Below, piece by piece: positions 32,982 through 42,975 of a DNA stretch of 64,000 nt. Under the pieces are notes generated by a model. The model did not search any database and was not told the origin of the DNA. It was given only the letters and a program-made list of their open reading frames with translations. The translations under genes were made by a program, and so were the position numbers. The number at the start of each line of letters is the position of its first letter. The stretch's first letter is position 1. The DNA comes from Bradyrhizobium nivariense (GTDB taxonomy: Bacteria; Pseudomonadota; Alphaproteobacteria; Rhizobiales; Xanthobacteraceae). The stretch covers positions 1 to 64,000 of the forward strand of contig NZ_JARVWW010000014.1 in the NCBI RefSeq assembly GCF_029846715.1, given 5' to 3'.

Positions 32982-34733
32982 ATGGCGATCCGCCGCCGCG
33001 ATTTCCTTAGGAGTGCGGGCCTTGCTGCCGCATCGCTCAGTCTGCCGCGGCTTGCGCGCGGAACTGAAGCCGCGAGTATTTACGACATCGAACGGTTCGG
33101 CAATGCGCGGATCCTTCACCTCACCGACACGCATGCGCAACTCAATCCGGTCTATTTTCGCGAGCCCAGCGTCAATATCGGCATCGGCGAGATGGCGGGG
33201 CGGCCGCCGCATCTGGTCGGCCGCGCCTTCCTCGAACGTTTCGGCATCCGGCCCGACAGCGCGGATGCCTATGCCTTCAGCTGCTTCGAATTCGAGAAGT
33301 CCGCAGGCCGCTTCGGCAAGCTCGGAGGCTTCGCCTATCTGAAGACGCTGATCGACCGCTTGCGCGGCGATGCCGGCGAAAAACACTCCGTTCTGGTTGA
33401 CGGCGGCGATCTCTGGCAAGGCACGGGGCTCGCCAACATCGTGCAGGGCCGCGACATGGTCGAGGCCGCAAATCTGCTCGGTATCGAGGCGATGACCGGG
33501 CATTGGGAATTCACCCATGGCGAGCAGGCGCTGCGCGACAATCTCGAGCGCTTCAGGGGCGAGTTTCTGGCGCAGAACGTTTTTCTTACCGAGGAAGCCG
33601 CATTCAACGACGCCCCCGTCTTCGACAAGGCGACGGGGCGCGTGTTCAAGCCCTCCGTGATCAAGGAGCTCGGCGGCCATCGCGTCGCGATCGTCGGCCA
33701 GGCCTTCCCTTACGTGCCGATCGCGCATCCCAAACGATTCACGCCGGACTGGACCTTCGGCATTCGCGAGGAAGAGCTCCAGAAGCATGTCGATGGCTTG
33801 CGCGGCACCGACAAGGTCGATGCAGTCATCCTGCTGTCGCACAACGGCATGGATGTCGATCTCAAGCTTGCAAGCCGCGTCACCGGCATCGACGTCATCC
33901 TCGGCGGCCATACCCATGATGCGATCCCGCAGCCGATCGCAGTGAAGAACGCGAGCGGCACGACGCTCGTCACCAATGCCGGCTCCAACGGAAAATTTCT
34001 GGCCGTGCTCGACCTCGCGCTCGACAAGGGCAAGGTCAGCGACGTCAGGTACCATCTGCTGCCGGTCTATTCCGAGCTGTTGAAACCCGATCCCGCGATG
34101 GCCGAACTGATCGGCCGGTTGCGGGCGCCCTTCGTCACCGACTGGTCGGAGAAGATCGCAACGCCCGATCGCCTGCTGTATCGCCGCGACAATTTCGCCG
34201 GCCCGGTCGACGAGCTGATCTGCACCGCGCTGCGCACCGAGCTCGACGCCGAGGTCGCGTTGTCGCCGGGCTTCCGCTGGGGCGTCACCGCGCTGTCCGG
34301 CCAGGCGCTGACGATGGAGGATTTGCTCGCGGAAACCGCGATCAGCTATCCCGAGACCTATGTGCAGGAGATGACCGGCGCCCAGATCAAGGACGTGCTG
34401 GAAGACATCTGCGACAATCTCTTCAACGCCGATCCCTATTACCAGCAGGGCGGCGACATGGTGCGCGCCGGCGGGCTCAGCTACACCTGCACGCCGACGG
34501 CTGCGATCGGCAGCCGCATCTCCGAGCTGCACCTCAATGGCGGCAAGGCGGTTTCCGCAAACCACCGCTACAAGGTCGCGGGCTGGGCCTCGGTCAACGG
34601 CCAGCAAGGCGCGCCGGTGTGGGATGTGGTGGCCAAATATCTGCGCTCGGGCCGGATGTTTCCGGAGCGGCTCGGCTCCGGCGTGACACTGAAAGGCGTC
34701 GAGGGCAATCCAGGCATCGCAGGACAGGGATGA
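32982..34733 (+). CDS. soxB: SoxB, S-sulfosulfanyl-L-cysteine sulfohydrolase
   Basis: 583 aa. The Tat signal RRRDFLRSAGLAAAS targets it to the periplasm. The dimetal metallophosphoesterase-fold site is readable: LTDTHAQL, DGGDLWQG, GHWEFTHG (SoxB has GHWEFT where nucleotidases have GNHEFD), LLSHNGMDVD and LGGHTHD. The C-terminal 5'-nucleotidase-like domain follows. It releases sulfate from SoxY-bound sulfonate. ATG 32982 is chosen to place the Tat motif at the start. It shares an ATGA overlap with the next gene. Confidence 0.94.
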   Translation: MAIRRRDFLRSAGLAAASLSLPRLARGTEAASIYDIERFGNARILHLTDTHAQLNPVYFREPSVNIGIGEMAGRPPHLVGRAFLERFGIRPDSADAYAFSCFEFEKSAGRFGKLGGFAYLKTLIDRLRGDAGEKHSVLVDGGDLWQGTGLANIVQGRDMVEAANLLGIEAMTGHWEFTHGEQALRDNLERFRGEFLAQNVFLTEEAAFNDAPVFDKATGRVFKPSVIKELGGHRVAIVGQAFPYVPIAHPKRFTPDWTFGIREEELQKHVDGLRGTDKVDAVILLSHNGMDVDLKLASRVTGIDVILGGHTHDAIPQPIAVKNASGTTLVTNAGSNGKFLAVLDLALDKGKVSDVRYHLLPVYSELLKPDPAMAELIGRLRAPFVTDWSEKIATPDRLLYRRDNFAGPVDELICTALRTELDAEVALSPGFRWGVTALSGQALTMEDLLAETAISYPETYVQEMTGAQIKDVLEDICDNLFNADPYYQQGGDMVRAGGLSYTCTPTAAIGSRISELHLNGGKAVSANHRYKVAGWASVNGQQGAPVWDVVAKYLRSGRMFPERLGSGVTLKGVEGNPGIAGQG

Positions 34734-35188
34734 TGCGATCGCAAATCTTATCCGCGATGCTGCTGGCGCTGCTCGCCTTCGTTGCCACGCCGCTCGCTTA
34801 TGCGCAGCAGGTGCCGCTCCAGGACAAGCCGTTCGCCGAGCACAAGATCGTGCTGCAGCTCTCCGACGGCGATGCCAGGAAGCAGGCGCTGGTGCTGAGC
34901 GTCGCCAACAATTTGCTGAAGGCTTACGACCCCGACAAGGTCGCGATCGAAATCGTGGCCTTTGGTCCCGGCATCGATCTCCTGTTCGCCGGCAGCGAGC
35001 GCCGCAAGCAGGTCGAAAGCCTGATCGCGCAAGGCGTACGCTTCGACATCTGCCTCAACACCGTCGACACGATCGAGCGGGAGACGGGCAAGCGGCCGGA
35101 GTTCATCCCCGCCGCTACGCCGGTGCAAGTGGGCGTCGGGCAGATCCTGTTTCTGGCGGAGAACGGGTACACGGTGGTGCGGCCGTAG
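34730..35188 (+). CDS. Secreted DsrE-family sulfur-relay-like protein
   Basis: 152 aa. A signal peptide (to about residue 23, AYA-QQ) precedes a DsrE/DsrF-like fold: HKIVLQLSDGDARKQALVLSVANNLLKAY, IEIVAFGPGIDLLF and GVRFDICLNTVD. The single Cys in FDICLNT is at the position of the sulfur-accepting Cys of related proteins. ATG 34730 overlaps the soxB stop (ATGA), so it is co-translated with soxB. A role in handling sulfane sulfur in the periplasm is inferred from the neighbours. Confidence 0.82.
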   Translation: MMRSQILSAMLLALLAFVATPLAYAQQVPLQDKPFAEHKIVLQLSDGDARKQALVLSVANNLLKAYDPDKVAIEIVAFGPGIDLLFAGSERRKQVESLIAQGVRFDICLNTVDTIERETGKRPEFIPAATPVQVGVGQILFLAENGYTVVRP

Positions 35189-35216
35189 AGGCTATGCCGC
35201 CGCCTCACCCACCGCT

Positions 35217-35315
35217 GTCATTCCCCGCGTAGGCGGGGAATCCAGTACGCCGCGGCTTCTCCGTACCCCTTCCCGCCTCTGGAATACTGGATCGCCTGCC
35301 TTCGCGGGCGATGAC
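35217..35315. repeat. Family-E nested palindromic repeat
   Basis: GTCATTCCCCGCG at the left and CGCGGGCGATGAC at the right are inverted, and GAATCCAGTA and TACTGGATC are inverted inside. It separates the sox operon from the persulfide dioxygenase gene. Confidence 0.65.
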
Positions 35316-35446
35316 AGCACCGGGTGAAGCGGCCAGTTACCCAACAATGATAATCTTCTCAATCTTCATGTCGACACAGTGAATTGCTTCTCTTTTTTGC
35401 CGCTTGCGTAGTAGAATTTGAAATCAGTTCCACGCCGGGTCTTGCC

Positions 35447-36484
35447 ATGATCTTCCGCCAGCTCTTCGACAGTGTTTCGGGCACCTACAGCTATCTCCTG
35501 GCGAGCCGCCCCGGCGGCGAGGCGCTGATCCTCGATCCCGTGCTGGAGAAGGTCGACCGCTACTGTCAGCTGCTGCGCGAGCTCGACCTCAAGCTGGTCA
35601 AGGCAGTGGACACGCATCTCCACGCCGACCACGTCACCGGCCTCGGCGAGCTGCGCGACCGCACCCATTGCATGACCGTGATGGGCGACCAGACCAAGGC
35701 CGACGTGGTGGCGATGCGGGTTGCCGACGGCGACAAGGTGACGATCGAGGGGCTGTCGCTCGACGTGATGTACACGCCCGGCCACACCGACGATTCCTAT
35801 TCCTACCTGATGGGCGACCGCGTCTTCACCGGCGACACGCTGCTGATCCGCGGCACCGGCCGCACCGATTTCCAGAACGGCTCTTCACGCGCGCAGTACG
35901 ATTCGATCTTCAATCGCCTGCTCAAGCTGCCCGACGAGACGATGGTGTTCCCGGCGCATGACTACAAGGGCGACACCGTCTCCACCATCGGCGAGGAAAA
36001 GCGCTACAATCCGCGGCTCCAGGTGCGCTCGGTCGACGACTATATCGAGCTGATGGCCAATCTGAAGCTGCCCAATCCGAAGATGATGGACGTCGCGGTG
36101 CCCGCCAACATGCATGTCGGCCTGCATCAGGAGGAGCTCGAGAAGGAGGGCCGCGCGCTCAGCGCCGTCGAGGCGATCCGCTCGCTCGGCCGTCCTGATA
36201 TCCTGCTGGTCGATTTGCGCGAGACCAATGAGCGGATGAAGCACGGCACGCTCGAAGGCGCGCTGCATACGCCCTATCCGTCCGTTGAAGAGAGCCTCAA
36301 GCCGGGCGGCATGCTGCGCGAGGTCGCGGCCGCCACCGGCCGCCGCGTCGTGTTCTTCTGCGCATTCGGCGAACGCTCGGCGATGGCGGTGGCCGCCGCC
36401 AAGGCGACCGGGCTCACCAACACCGCGCATATCGCCGGCGGCATCGATGCCTGGAAGAAGGCCGGCGGACCGGTGATGCACTGA
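35447..36484 (+). CDS. Persulfide dioxygenase (ETHE1-like) fused to rhodanese
   Basis: 345 aa. The N-terminal metallo-beta-lactamase domain (about 1-235) has the iron-binding pattern THLHADHVTG, PGHTDDSYSYL, VFTGDTLLIRGTGRTDFQ and PAHDY, as in ETHE1/PDO proteins that oxidise glutathione persulfide to sulfite. The C-terminal rhodanese domain (about 250-345) carries the active Cys in FFCAFGERSAMA. Such fusions channel sulfane sulfur from rhodanese to dioxygenase. No signal peptide from ATG 35447; an upstream in-frame start at 35384 exists. It extends the sulfur theme of the sox operon into the cytoplasm. Confidence 0.88.
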   Translation: MIFRQLFDSVSGTYSYLLASRPGGEALILDPVLEKVDRYCQLLRELDLKLVKAVDTHLHADHVTGLGELRDRTHCMTVMGDQTKADVVAMRVADGDKVTIEGLSLDVMYTPGHTDDSYSYLMGDRVFTGDTLLIRGTGRTDFQNGSSRAQYDSIFNRLLKLPDETMVFPAHDYKGDTVSTIGEEKRYNPRLQVRSVDDYIELMANLKLPNPKMMDVAVPANMHVGLHQEELEKEGRALSAVEAIRSLGRPDILLVDLRETNERMKHGTLEGALHTPYPSVEESLKPGGMLREVAAATGRRVVFFCAFGERSAMAVAAAKATGLTNTAHIAGGIDAWKKAGGPVMH

Positions 36485-36501
36485 CGGCCTCGCCGCCATT
36501 C

Positions 36502-36531
36502 TTGAGATAAATCAGGAACCGCCCATATATT
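36502..36531 (+). promoter_or_regulatory. Sigma-70-like promoter of the small acidic gene
   Basis: TTGAGA (36502-36507) and TATATT (36526-36531) are 18 nt apart, placing the start near 36538, about 34 nt before ATG 36572. Confidence 0.4.
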
Positions 36532-36571
36532 CCGGCTAGGACGGATGCAGCATCACCATCCGGGAACAGCC

Positions 36572-36745
36572 ATGGCCAAGATCGGCAAGCCGAACGAACC
36601 GCCCAAAATTGCGGACAACAAGCCAGCGGAAGACAAGGCCAAGCAGCCCCCGCCTCCGCGCGACATCGACGACGATGATCACGAAGACGGCGACATCGCG
36701 ACGCCGAAGCGCGACCGCTACGGCCCGGATGACGAGCCGTTGTGA
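36572..36745 (+). CDS. Small charged, probably disordered protein
   Basis: 57 aa, not recognised. It runs MAKIGKPNEPPK, a Pro/Lys-rich middle (KQPPPPRD), an acidic run DIDDDDHEDGD and a final RYGPDDEPL. No hydrophobic core, so probably disordered. A promoter-like pair lies just upstream and codon use resembles the neighbours. It sits between the persulfide dioxygenase gene and a family-B repeat. The role is unknown. Confidence 0.55.
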   Translation: MAKIGKPNEPPKIADNKPAEDKAKQPPPPRDIDDDDHEDGDIATPKRDRYGPDDEPL

Positions 36746-36795
36746 GTAGCAGTAGGCGGCGCGCGTTTTCATCGGGCTCGCGCCTCCTCTCCGCC

Positions 36796-36922
36796 GTCGT
36801 CCTGGCGAAAGCCAGGACCCATACCGCGTGATCCCTCGATCGTGATAGGTCGCAATACCAAACGACGGATCTTCGCCAAACTGCGCCCTGGGGTAATGGG
36901 TCCTGGCTTTCGCCAGGACGAC
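36796..36922. repeat. Family-B nested palindromic repeat
   Basis: GTCGTCCTGGCGAAAGCCAG at the left is inverted at the right (CTGGCTTTCGCCAGGACGAC); each end also folds on itself. It is nearly the same as the copy at 53374-53502. Confidence 0.85.
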
Positions 36923-37029
36923 GAGCGGGAATCGCCTTGCCCGCGCTACTGCCATGCGCCTGCGTTCATGGACAAATAACCGCTGTGCCCGATAGTTTGC
37001 GCTCCCTTAGGGAGTGAAACGGAACTGCA

Positions 37030-38235
37030 ATGGTCGATGTTCTCGCCGCACCGCAGCAAGGCAAGGCGGAGAGCGCGCTGCGCACGCTGACGGGAATTTC
37101 GATCGCGCATTGGGTCAGCCATTTCCATCTGCTGGTCCTGCCGATGCTGTTCCCGTTCCTCAAGAGCCAGCTCGGCGTCGGCTATGTCGAGCTTGGCTTC
37201 GCGCTCACCGTGTCCGCCGTGGTATCGGGGCTGACGCAGGCGCCGACCGGCTATCTCGTCGACCATTTTGGCGCGCGAAAGATTTTGCTGGGTGGCCTCA
37301 CCCTCGGCGGGGTCGCGCTGATCCTGCTCGGCCTGCACCTCAGCTACGCTTCACTGATCGCCTGTGCCGTGCTGCTCGGGCTCGCCAACAGCGTCTACCA
37401 TCCTGCCGATTACGCCATCCTCGCCGAGCACATGGACGAAGCGCGGATGGGCCGCGCCTTCTCGATCCATACCTTTGCCGGCTATTTCGGCGGCGCGGTG
37501 GCGCCGGCGATCGTCGCCGCGCTGGTCACCGTGTCTGGCGGTGCCGGCGCCCTGATCGCATCGGGTGCAATCGGCGTTGCGGTGGCACTGCTGCTGGTCG
37601 TCATGAACATCCCCGATGCTGGCGCGCACAAGACGAAGCCGGGCAACGAGAACGCACCAAAACAGGGCGTGATCACGCCGGCGCTGATCACGCTGACGGC
37701 GCTGTTCATGCTGCTCAGCCTGTCAGTCGCCGGCATCAACAATTTCGGCGTGGTGGCGCTGATGAGCGGCTATGGCACATCCTACTCCGCCGCCAATATC
37801 GCACTCACCGCGTTTCTTGGCGCCAGCGCTGCCGGCGTGCTCGCGGGCGGCTTCCTTGCTGACCACACCGAGCGCCACGGCTATGTCGCCGCGGCGTGCT
37901 TTGCCGCGAACGCGGCGATCGTGCTGCTGATCGCTTTGGTCACGCTGCCGGGCTGGGCGCTGACCGCCACGATGGCGACCGCGGGATTTCTCTCCGGCGT
38001 GATCGCGCCCTCGCGCGACATGCTGGTGCGCAATGCAGCACCTCCCGGCGCGGCCGGCCGCGCCTTCGGCATCGTCTCCACCGGCTTCAATCTCGGCGGC
38101 ATCGTCAGCCCGCTGCTGTTCGGCTGGATCATGGATCAAAGCGCGCCGCACTGGGTGTTCGGGGCGTCGGTAATCTTCATGGTCGCGACGGTGGTGTTGT
38201 CGCCGTTCACGGAGCGGAAGAAAGGCAATTCGTAG
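37030..38235 (+). CDS. MFS transporter (Fsr/fosmidomycin-resistance-like)
   Basis: 401 aa, 12 predicted helices. ISIAHWVSHFHLLVLPMLFPFLK (TM1) and the loop motif GYLVDHFGARKILLGG resemble the Fsr branch; the second half repeats it as GFLADHTERHGYVAA. GGGAG lies upstream of ATG 37030. It converges on another MFS gene across a double hairpin. Substrate unknown. Confidence 0.87.
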   Translation: MVDVLAAPQQGKAESALRTLTGISIAHWVSHFHLLVLPMLFPFLKSQLGVGYVELGFALTVSAVVSGLTQAPTGYLVDHFGARKILLGGLTLGGVALILLGLHLSYASLIACAVLLGLANSVYHPADYAILAEHMDEARMGRAFSIHTFAGYFGGAVAPAIVAALVTVSGGAGALIASGAIGVAVALLLVVMNIPDAGAHKTKPGNENAPKQGVITPALITLTALFMLLSLSVAGINNFGVVALMSGYGTSYSAANIALTAFLGASAAGVLAGGFLADHTERHGYVAAACFAANAAIVLLIALVTLPGWALTATMATAGFLSGVIAPSRDMLVRNAAPPGAAGRAFGIVSTGFNLGGIVSPLLFGWIMDQSAPHWVFGASVIFMVATVVLSPFTERKKGNS

Positions 38236-38277
38236 CCAACAATTCAACCGTCGTTCCGGCGACGGCTGTATTTGTGG

Positions 38278-38378
38278 CTAAAGCGCGATGAGATGAGGAT
38301 GAATCATCATCGCGCTTTAGGTTGTTGTTTGAGCATGATCTTTTCGGAAAACCGCTTCGCACTTTTCCGGATCATGCT
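38278..38378. repeat. RIME-like double hairpin between convergent genes
   Basis: Hairpin 1: CTAAAGCGCGATGA (38278-38291) pairs perfectly with TCATCGCGCTTTAG (38307-38320). Hairpin 2: AGCATGATC (38332-38340) plus CGGAAAA pairs with TTTTCCG plus GATCATGCT (to 38378). The second hairpin closely resembles the AGCATGATC...GATCATGCT palindromes common between genes of Rhizobiales. It probably also ends transcription from both sides. Confidence 0.75.
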
Positions 38379-38391
38379 TTAGCGGACCGAT

Positions 38392-39717
38392 CTACGTCGG
38401 CGACACCGCGCCCTTCAGCTCGCCGGTCCGCGGCGCGGCGGTGCCGGTCAGCCTGCCCTTCTCCGTGTTCGGCCAGAGCAGGAGCAGCCCGAGCAGGCCG
38501 GAGCCGACCATGATCGCGGCGTTGATGGTGAAGCCGGTCATGTAGCCGTCGAGCATGCTGCCGGCACGCTGGATCACGGTGCCCATCACGGCGGGCGCGA
38601 TGATGCCCGAAAGCGTATAGAGCGCGCCATAGATCGCGAGGATCGCGCCGCGCTGCGACGTCGGCGTGAACTCGCCGAGCATGGGCGGGCAGACCACGTA
38701 GATCGCTCCGCACAAGCCCGTTCCAATCACAAGCAAGGTGAGCTGAAGGCCCGCGCCCTGGACATGCGGCATCGCAGCCAGGATCAGGCCACCGATGACC
38801 AGCGGCACGGAGCCGAGCACGCCGCGGGCGACGCGCGTGGTCGAGCCGCGGGCCATCATCAGTTGCGAGATCCAGCCGGTCAGGATCACGATGGTGGCGC
38901 CGAACACCCAAGGCAGGGTCGAGATCCAGCCAGCCTGGCTCTGCGAGAAGCCGAGGCCCTTGATGATGAACGGGGTGAACCAGGTCAGCCCGAGCGATAG
39001 CGCCCAGTAAGCGCCGAAGGTTGCCGCGACGCAGCCGAGGAAGGTACGCGAAGTGAGAAGCTGAACGTAGGGAATCTTCGTCTCGGCCGCCGCCTGAGCA
39101 TGTGTGTCCTCGAGCGGGCCTTCCTTGCCGAGCGCGAGCCAGGCACAGACCCAGACCAGGCCGACGACGCCGAGCGCGCCGAACGCATAGTGCCAGGAAT
39201 GGTTGACGATGATCCAGTTCAGCGCCGGCACAGCGAGGATGACGCCGAAGGCCGAGCCCTGCGACAGGATCGCGGTCGGCAGCGTGCGCTTCTCGTCGGG
39301 GAACCATTTGTAGATCGCATGGGCAGCGACCGAGAAGGCCGGGCCTTCGCCGGCGCCGAGCACGATGCGGCAGATCAAGAGCGTGGTGAAGGAGACGGTG
39401 CCGACCATCGGAAACTGCGCCAGCGCCCAGACTACCGCGAGCGCGAGCAGCACCCAGCGCGTCGGCACCCTGTTGACGATGAAGCCGACCACGATCGCAG
39501 AGATCGAGAACAGGAAGAAGAACGAGGAGCCGAGCAGACCGAACTGCTCCGGCTCGAGCTTCAGCTCTGTCATGATCGGCACGCCGGCGAGACCGACGAC
39601 GATCTTGTCGGCGAAGTTTACCAGCATGAACAGAAACAGCAGAAAAGTGACCGCCCAAGCGCCCTTTGGCGTTTCGGTCGTCTTGCCCGCCACCTTGGGC
39701 GTTCCCTGAGCGCTCAT
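38392..39717 (-). CDS. MFS transporter (anion:cation symporter type)
   Basis: 441 aa, 12 helices. It starts at ATG 39717 (MSAQGTPKVAG) with GGGGGAG upstream. TM1 and the following loop read VTFLLFLFMLVNFADKIVVGLAGVPIM; FNVNRVPTRW-like GFIVNRVPTRWVLL and RIVLGAGEGPAFSVAAHAIYKWFP match the ACS branch that imports organic anions. The gene is divergent from the ABC operon at 39863. Confidence 0.88.
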   Translation of the reverse strand: MSAQGTPKVAGKTTETPKGAWAVTFLLFLFMLVNFADKIVVGLAGVPIMTELKLEPEQFGLLGSSFFFLFSISAIVVGFIVNRVPTRWVLLALAVVWALAQFPMVGTVSFTTLLICRIVLGAGEGPAFSVAAHAIYKWFPDEKRTLPTAILSQGSAFGVILAVPALNWIIVNHSWHYAFGALGVVGLVWVCAWLALGKEGPLEDTHAQAAAETKIPYVQLLTSRTFLGCVAATFGAYWALSLGLTWFTPFIIKGLGFSQSQAGWISTLPWVFGATIVILTGWISQLMMARGSTTRVARGVLGSVPLVIGGLILAAMPHVQGAGLQLTLLVIGTGLCGAIYVVCPPMLGEFTPTSQRGAILAIYGALYTLSGIIAPAVMGTVIQRAGSMLDGYMTGFTINAAIMVGSGLLGLLLLWPNTEKGRLTGTAAPRTGELKGAVSPT

Positions 39718-39862
39718 GATTCTCCCCCGTCGTCCTTTTTGGCACTTTTTTGATTTGGCCGTCTTGTGAGCTAACAACGGCTTCGAGACCAACGCAACCC
39801 GGCATTTCCGCAGCAAGTGTGCTACGCAGCAATTCCGTTAATTCCGTCCGGCGCCATGCATC

Positions 39863-40512
<650 letters not shown>

Positions 40513-40516
<4 letters not shown>

Positions 40517-42975
40517 GGCGCGCGCTGTGGGTCCTCGCCGTGCTGCTCAGCCATTGGCGGCGCCACAAGATGCAGTTCGCGACGCTCCTGATCGGGCTGA
40601 TCTCGGCAACCGCGCTGTGGAGCGGCGTGCAGGCGATCAACCAGCAGGCCCGCAACGCCTATGACCGCGCCGCAGCAACCTTCGGCGGCGCGCGCACGCC
40701 GATGCTGGTCGCACCTGATGCCGCGACCTTTTCGCAGGAGCTGTTCGTCAAGCTCCGCCGCGCCGGCTGGCCGGTCTCGCCGATGCTGGAGGGACGGGTC
40801 CAGATCAACGGACGCTCGCTGCGATTGCTCGGGATCGAGCCGGTGACGCTGCCGGCCGACGTCGGCAACGCGCCGCGCCTCGGTGCTTCGGATCTGAGCA
40901 GCTTCGTCGCGCCGCCGGGCCAGACGCTGGTGGCGAAGGAGACGCTGAGCGATTTGCAGGAGCAGGAGGGTGCAGCGCCGCCGATCAGCAACGGCGCAAT
41001 ACTGCCGCCGCTGCACGTGCAGCCGCAGCTCGTGCCCGACGTGCTCGTGGTCGACATCGGCGTGGCGCAGCGTCTGCTGAACAAGCCGGACCAGATCTCG
41101 CGACTGCTGATCGGCAAACCGAAGGGCAAGCCCGCGCCATTGGCGGGCGTCGTCGGCGACCAGTTGCAGCGGGTCGAGCCGAATGCGGAGACCGAACTGG
41201 AGCACCTCACCGACAGCTTCCATCTCAACCTCACCGCGTTCGGCCTGCTGTCGTTCTTCGTCGGTCTTTTCATCGTCAATTCGGCCGTCGGCCTTGCCTT
41301 CGAGCAGCGGCTGCCGATGCTGCGCACCTTGCGGGCCTGCGGCGCGTCGGCGCGACTGGTCAACACCGTGCTGGTGGTCGAGCTCGTGGCACTGTCGCTG
41401 GTCGCAGGCCTGATCGGGCTTGCCTGCGGCTATTTCATTGCGGCCGCGCTCTTGCCCGACGTCGCGGCGTCGCTGCGTGGACTCTATGGCGCGCAAATTC
41501 CGGGGCAGCTCAGCTTGCGACCTGAATGGTGGCTCGCCGGGGTCGGCATCAGCATTGCCGGCGCGATGGTGGCCGCGGCGACCAGCCTGATCAAGGCGAT
41601 CAGGATGCCGGTGCTGGCGACCGCACAGCCGCGCGCCTGGCAGCAGAGGCAGCGCCGCTGGCTGATCCTGCAAAGCAGTGCCGCCTGCGCCGTGTTCGCG
41701 GTCGCGCTGTTGCTGCTCCAGTACGGGCAATCACTGATCGCGGGCTTTGGCGTGCTGGCAGCGCTGATGTTTGGCGCCGCGTTGATCCTGCCGGCCTTCC
41801 TCGAACTCATCCTGCTGGCCGGGCAGCGTTTCGCGCGACAGCCGCTCGCCCTGTGGTTCTGGGCGGACAGCCGGCAGCAGCTCTCGGGCTTGTCGCTGGC
41901 GCTGATGGCGCTGCTGCTCGCGCTCGCCGTCAATGTCGGTGTCTCCACCATGGTGGAAACCTTCAGCCGCACCTTCATCGGCTGGCTCAACGGGCGGCTC
42001 GCCGCCGATGTCTACATCAGCGCCTCCGACAATGCGAAAGGCGTCGCGATCCGTAACTGGCTGAAGGAGCGCAGCGATGTCCAGGCGATCCTGCCGGGCG
42101 GGCGTGCCGAGACGCAGGTGCAGGGCCAGCCGGTGGAACTGCTCGGCCTGCCCGATCACGCGCTCTATCGCGAGCGCTGGCCGCTGCTGGAAGTCGCGCC
42201 CCGTGCCTGGACCCAGCTCATACCCGGCAATGCCGCCTTCATCAGCGAGCAGCTGAGCCGCCGCCTCAACGTCCGCGTCGGCGATGTCATCGAGGTGCCG
42301 GCGCAGGGCGGGACCTGGGAGCTCGACATCGTCGGCATCTATGCCGACTACGGCAATCCCAAGGGACAGCTTGCGGTGAATGTCGCGGCGCTGATCCGGC
42401 AATTTCCGCAGACGCCGCAGACGCGCATCGGCCTCATCGTTGCGAAGGAGAATATCCCCGGCCTGATCGCGGCACTGCAGCAGCAGTTTGCGCTCGACGA
42501 CCGCAACGTCGCCGATCAGGCGACGGTGAAAGCGGAATCGATCCGCATCTTCAACCGCACCTTTGCGGTGACGTCGGCGCTGAACGCGTTCACGCTCGGC
42601 GTCGCCGGCATCGCGCTTTTGACCAGCCTTTTGACGCTGGCCAATTCCCGCCTGCCGCAGCTCGCGCCGCTCTGGGCGATCGGCATCACGCGGCCGCGCC
42701 TTGCCGCGATCGAACTGACCAAGACGCTGTCGGTTGCGCTGTTCACGTCGCTGCTCGCCGTACCGCTCGGGCTGTTGGTGGCGTGGTGCCTGATCGCAAT
42801 CGTCAACGTGAAGGCGTTCGGTTGGCGGCTGCCGTTCCATGTGTTTCCGCTGCAACTGGTCGAGCTGGTCGCGGTCGCGCTGTTCGCCTCGTTGCTTGCC
42901 GCCCTGCTGCCGATGATACGACTGGCCCGGATGCAGCCGGCGAGCCTCGTCCAGGTGTTTGCCAATGAGCGCTGA
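40513..42975 (+). CDS. FtsX-like ABC permease, duplicated type
   Basis: 820 aa. TM1 near residues 19-38 is followed by a large periplasmic domain (about 45-240), three TMs, a linker with further TMs, a second periplasmic domain (about 500-680) and a last set of three TMs. The two FtsX-type cores read FHLNLTAFGLLSFFVGLFIVNSAVG and FAVTSALNAFTLGVAGIALLTSLLTLANSR. Both end with the usual P-x-R-(L/M)AR-like segments. It forms one operon with the ATPase before it and the AttH/CrtC-like gene after it (11-nt overlap). Confidence 0.9.

Noticed and set aside
39735..39755. TTGGCACTTTTTTGAT upstream of the ABC ATPase gene as a second sigma-54 promoter
   Set aside because: The -24 half fits, but the invariant GC is missing 10 bp later.
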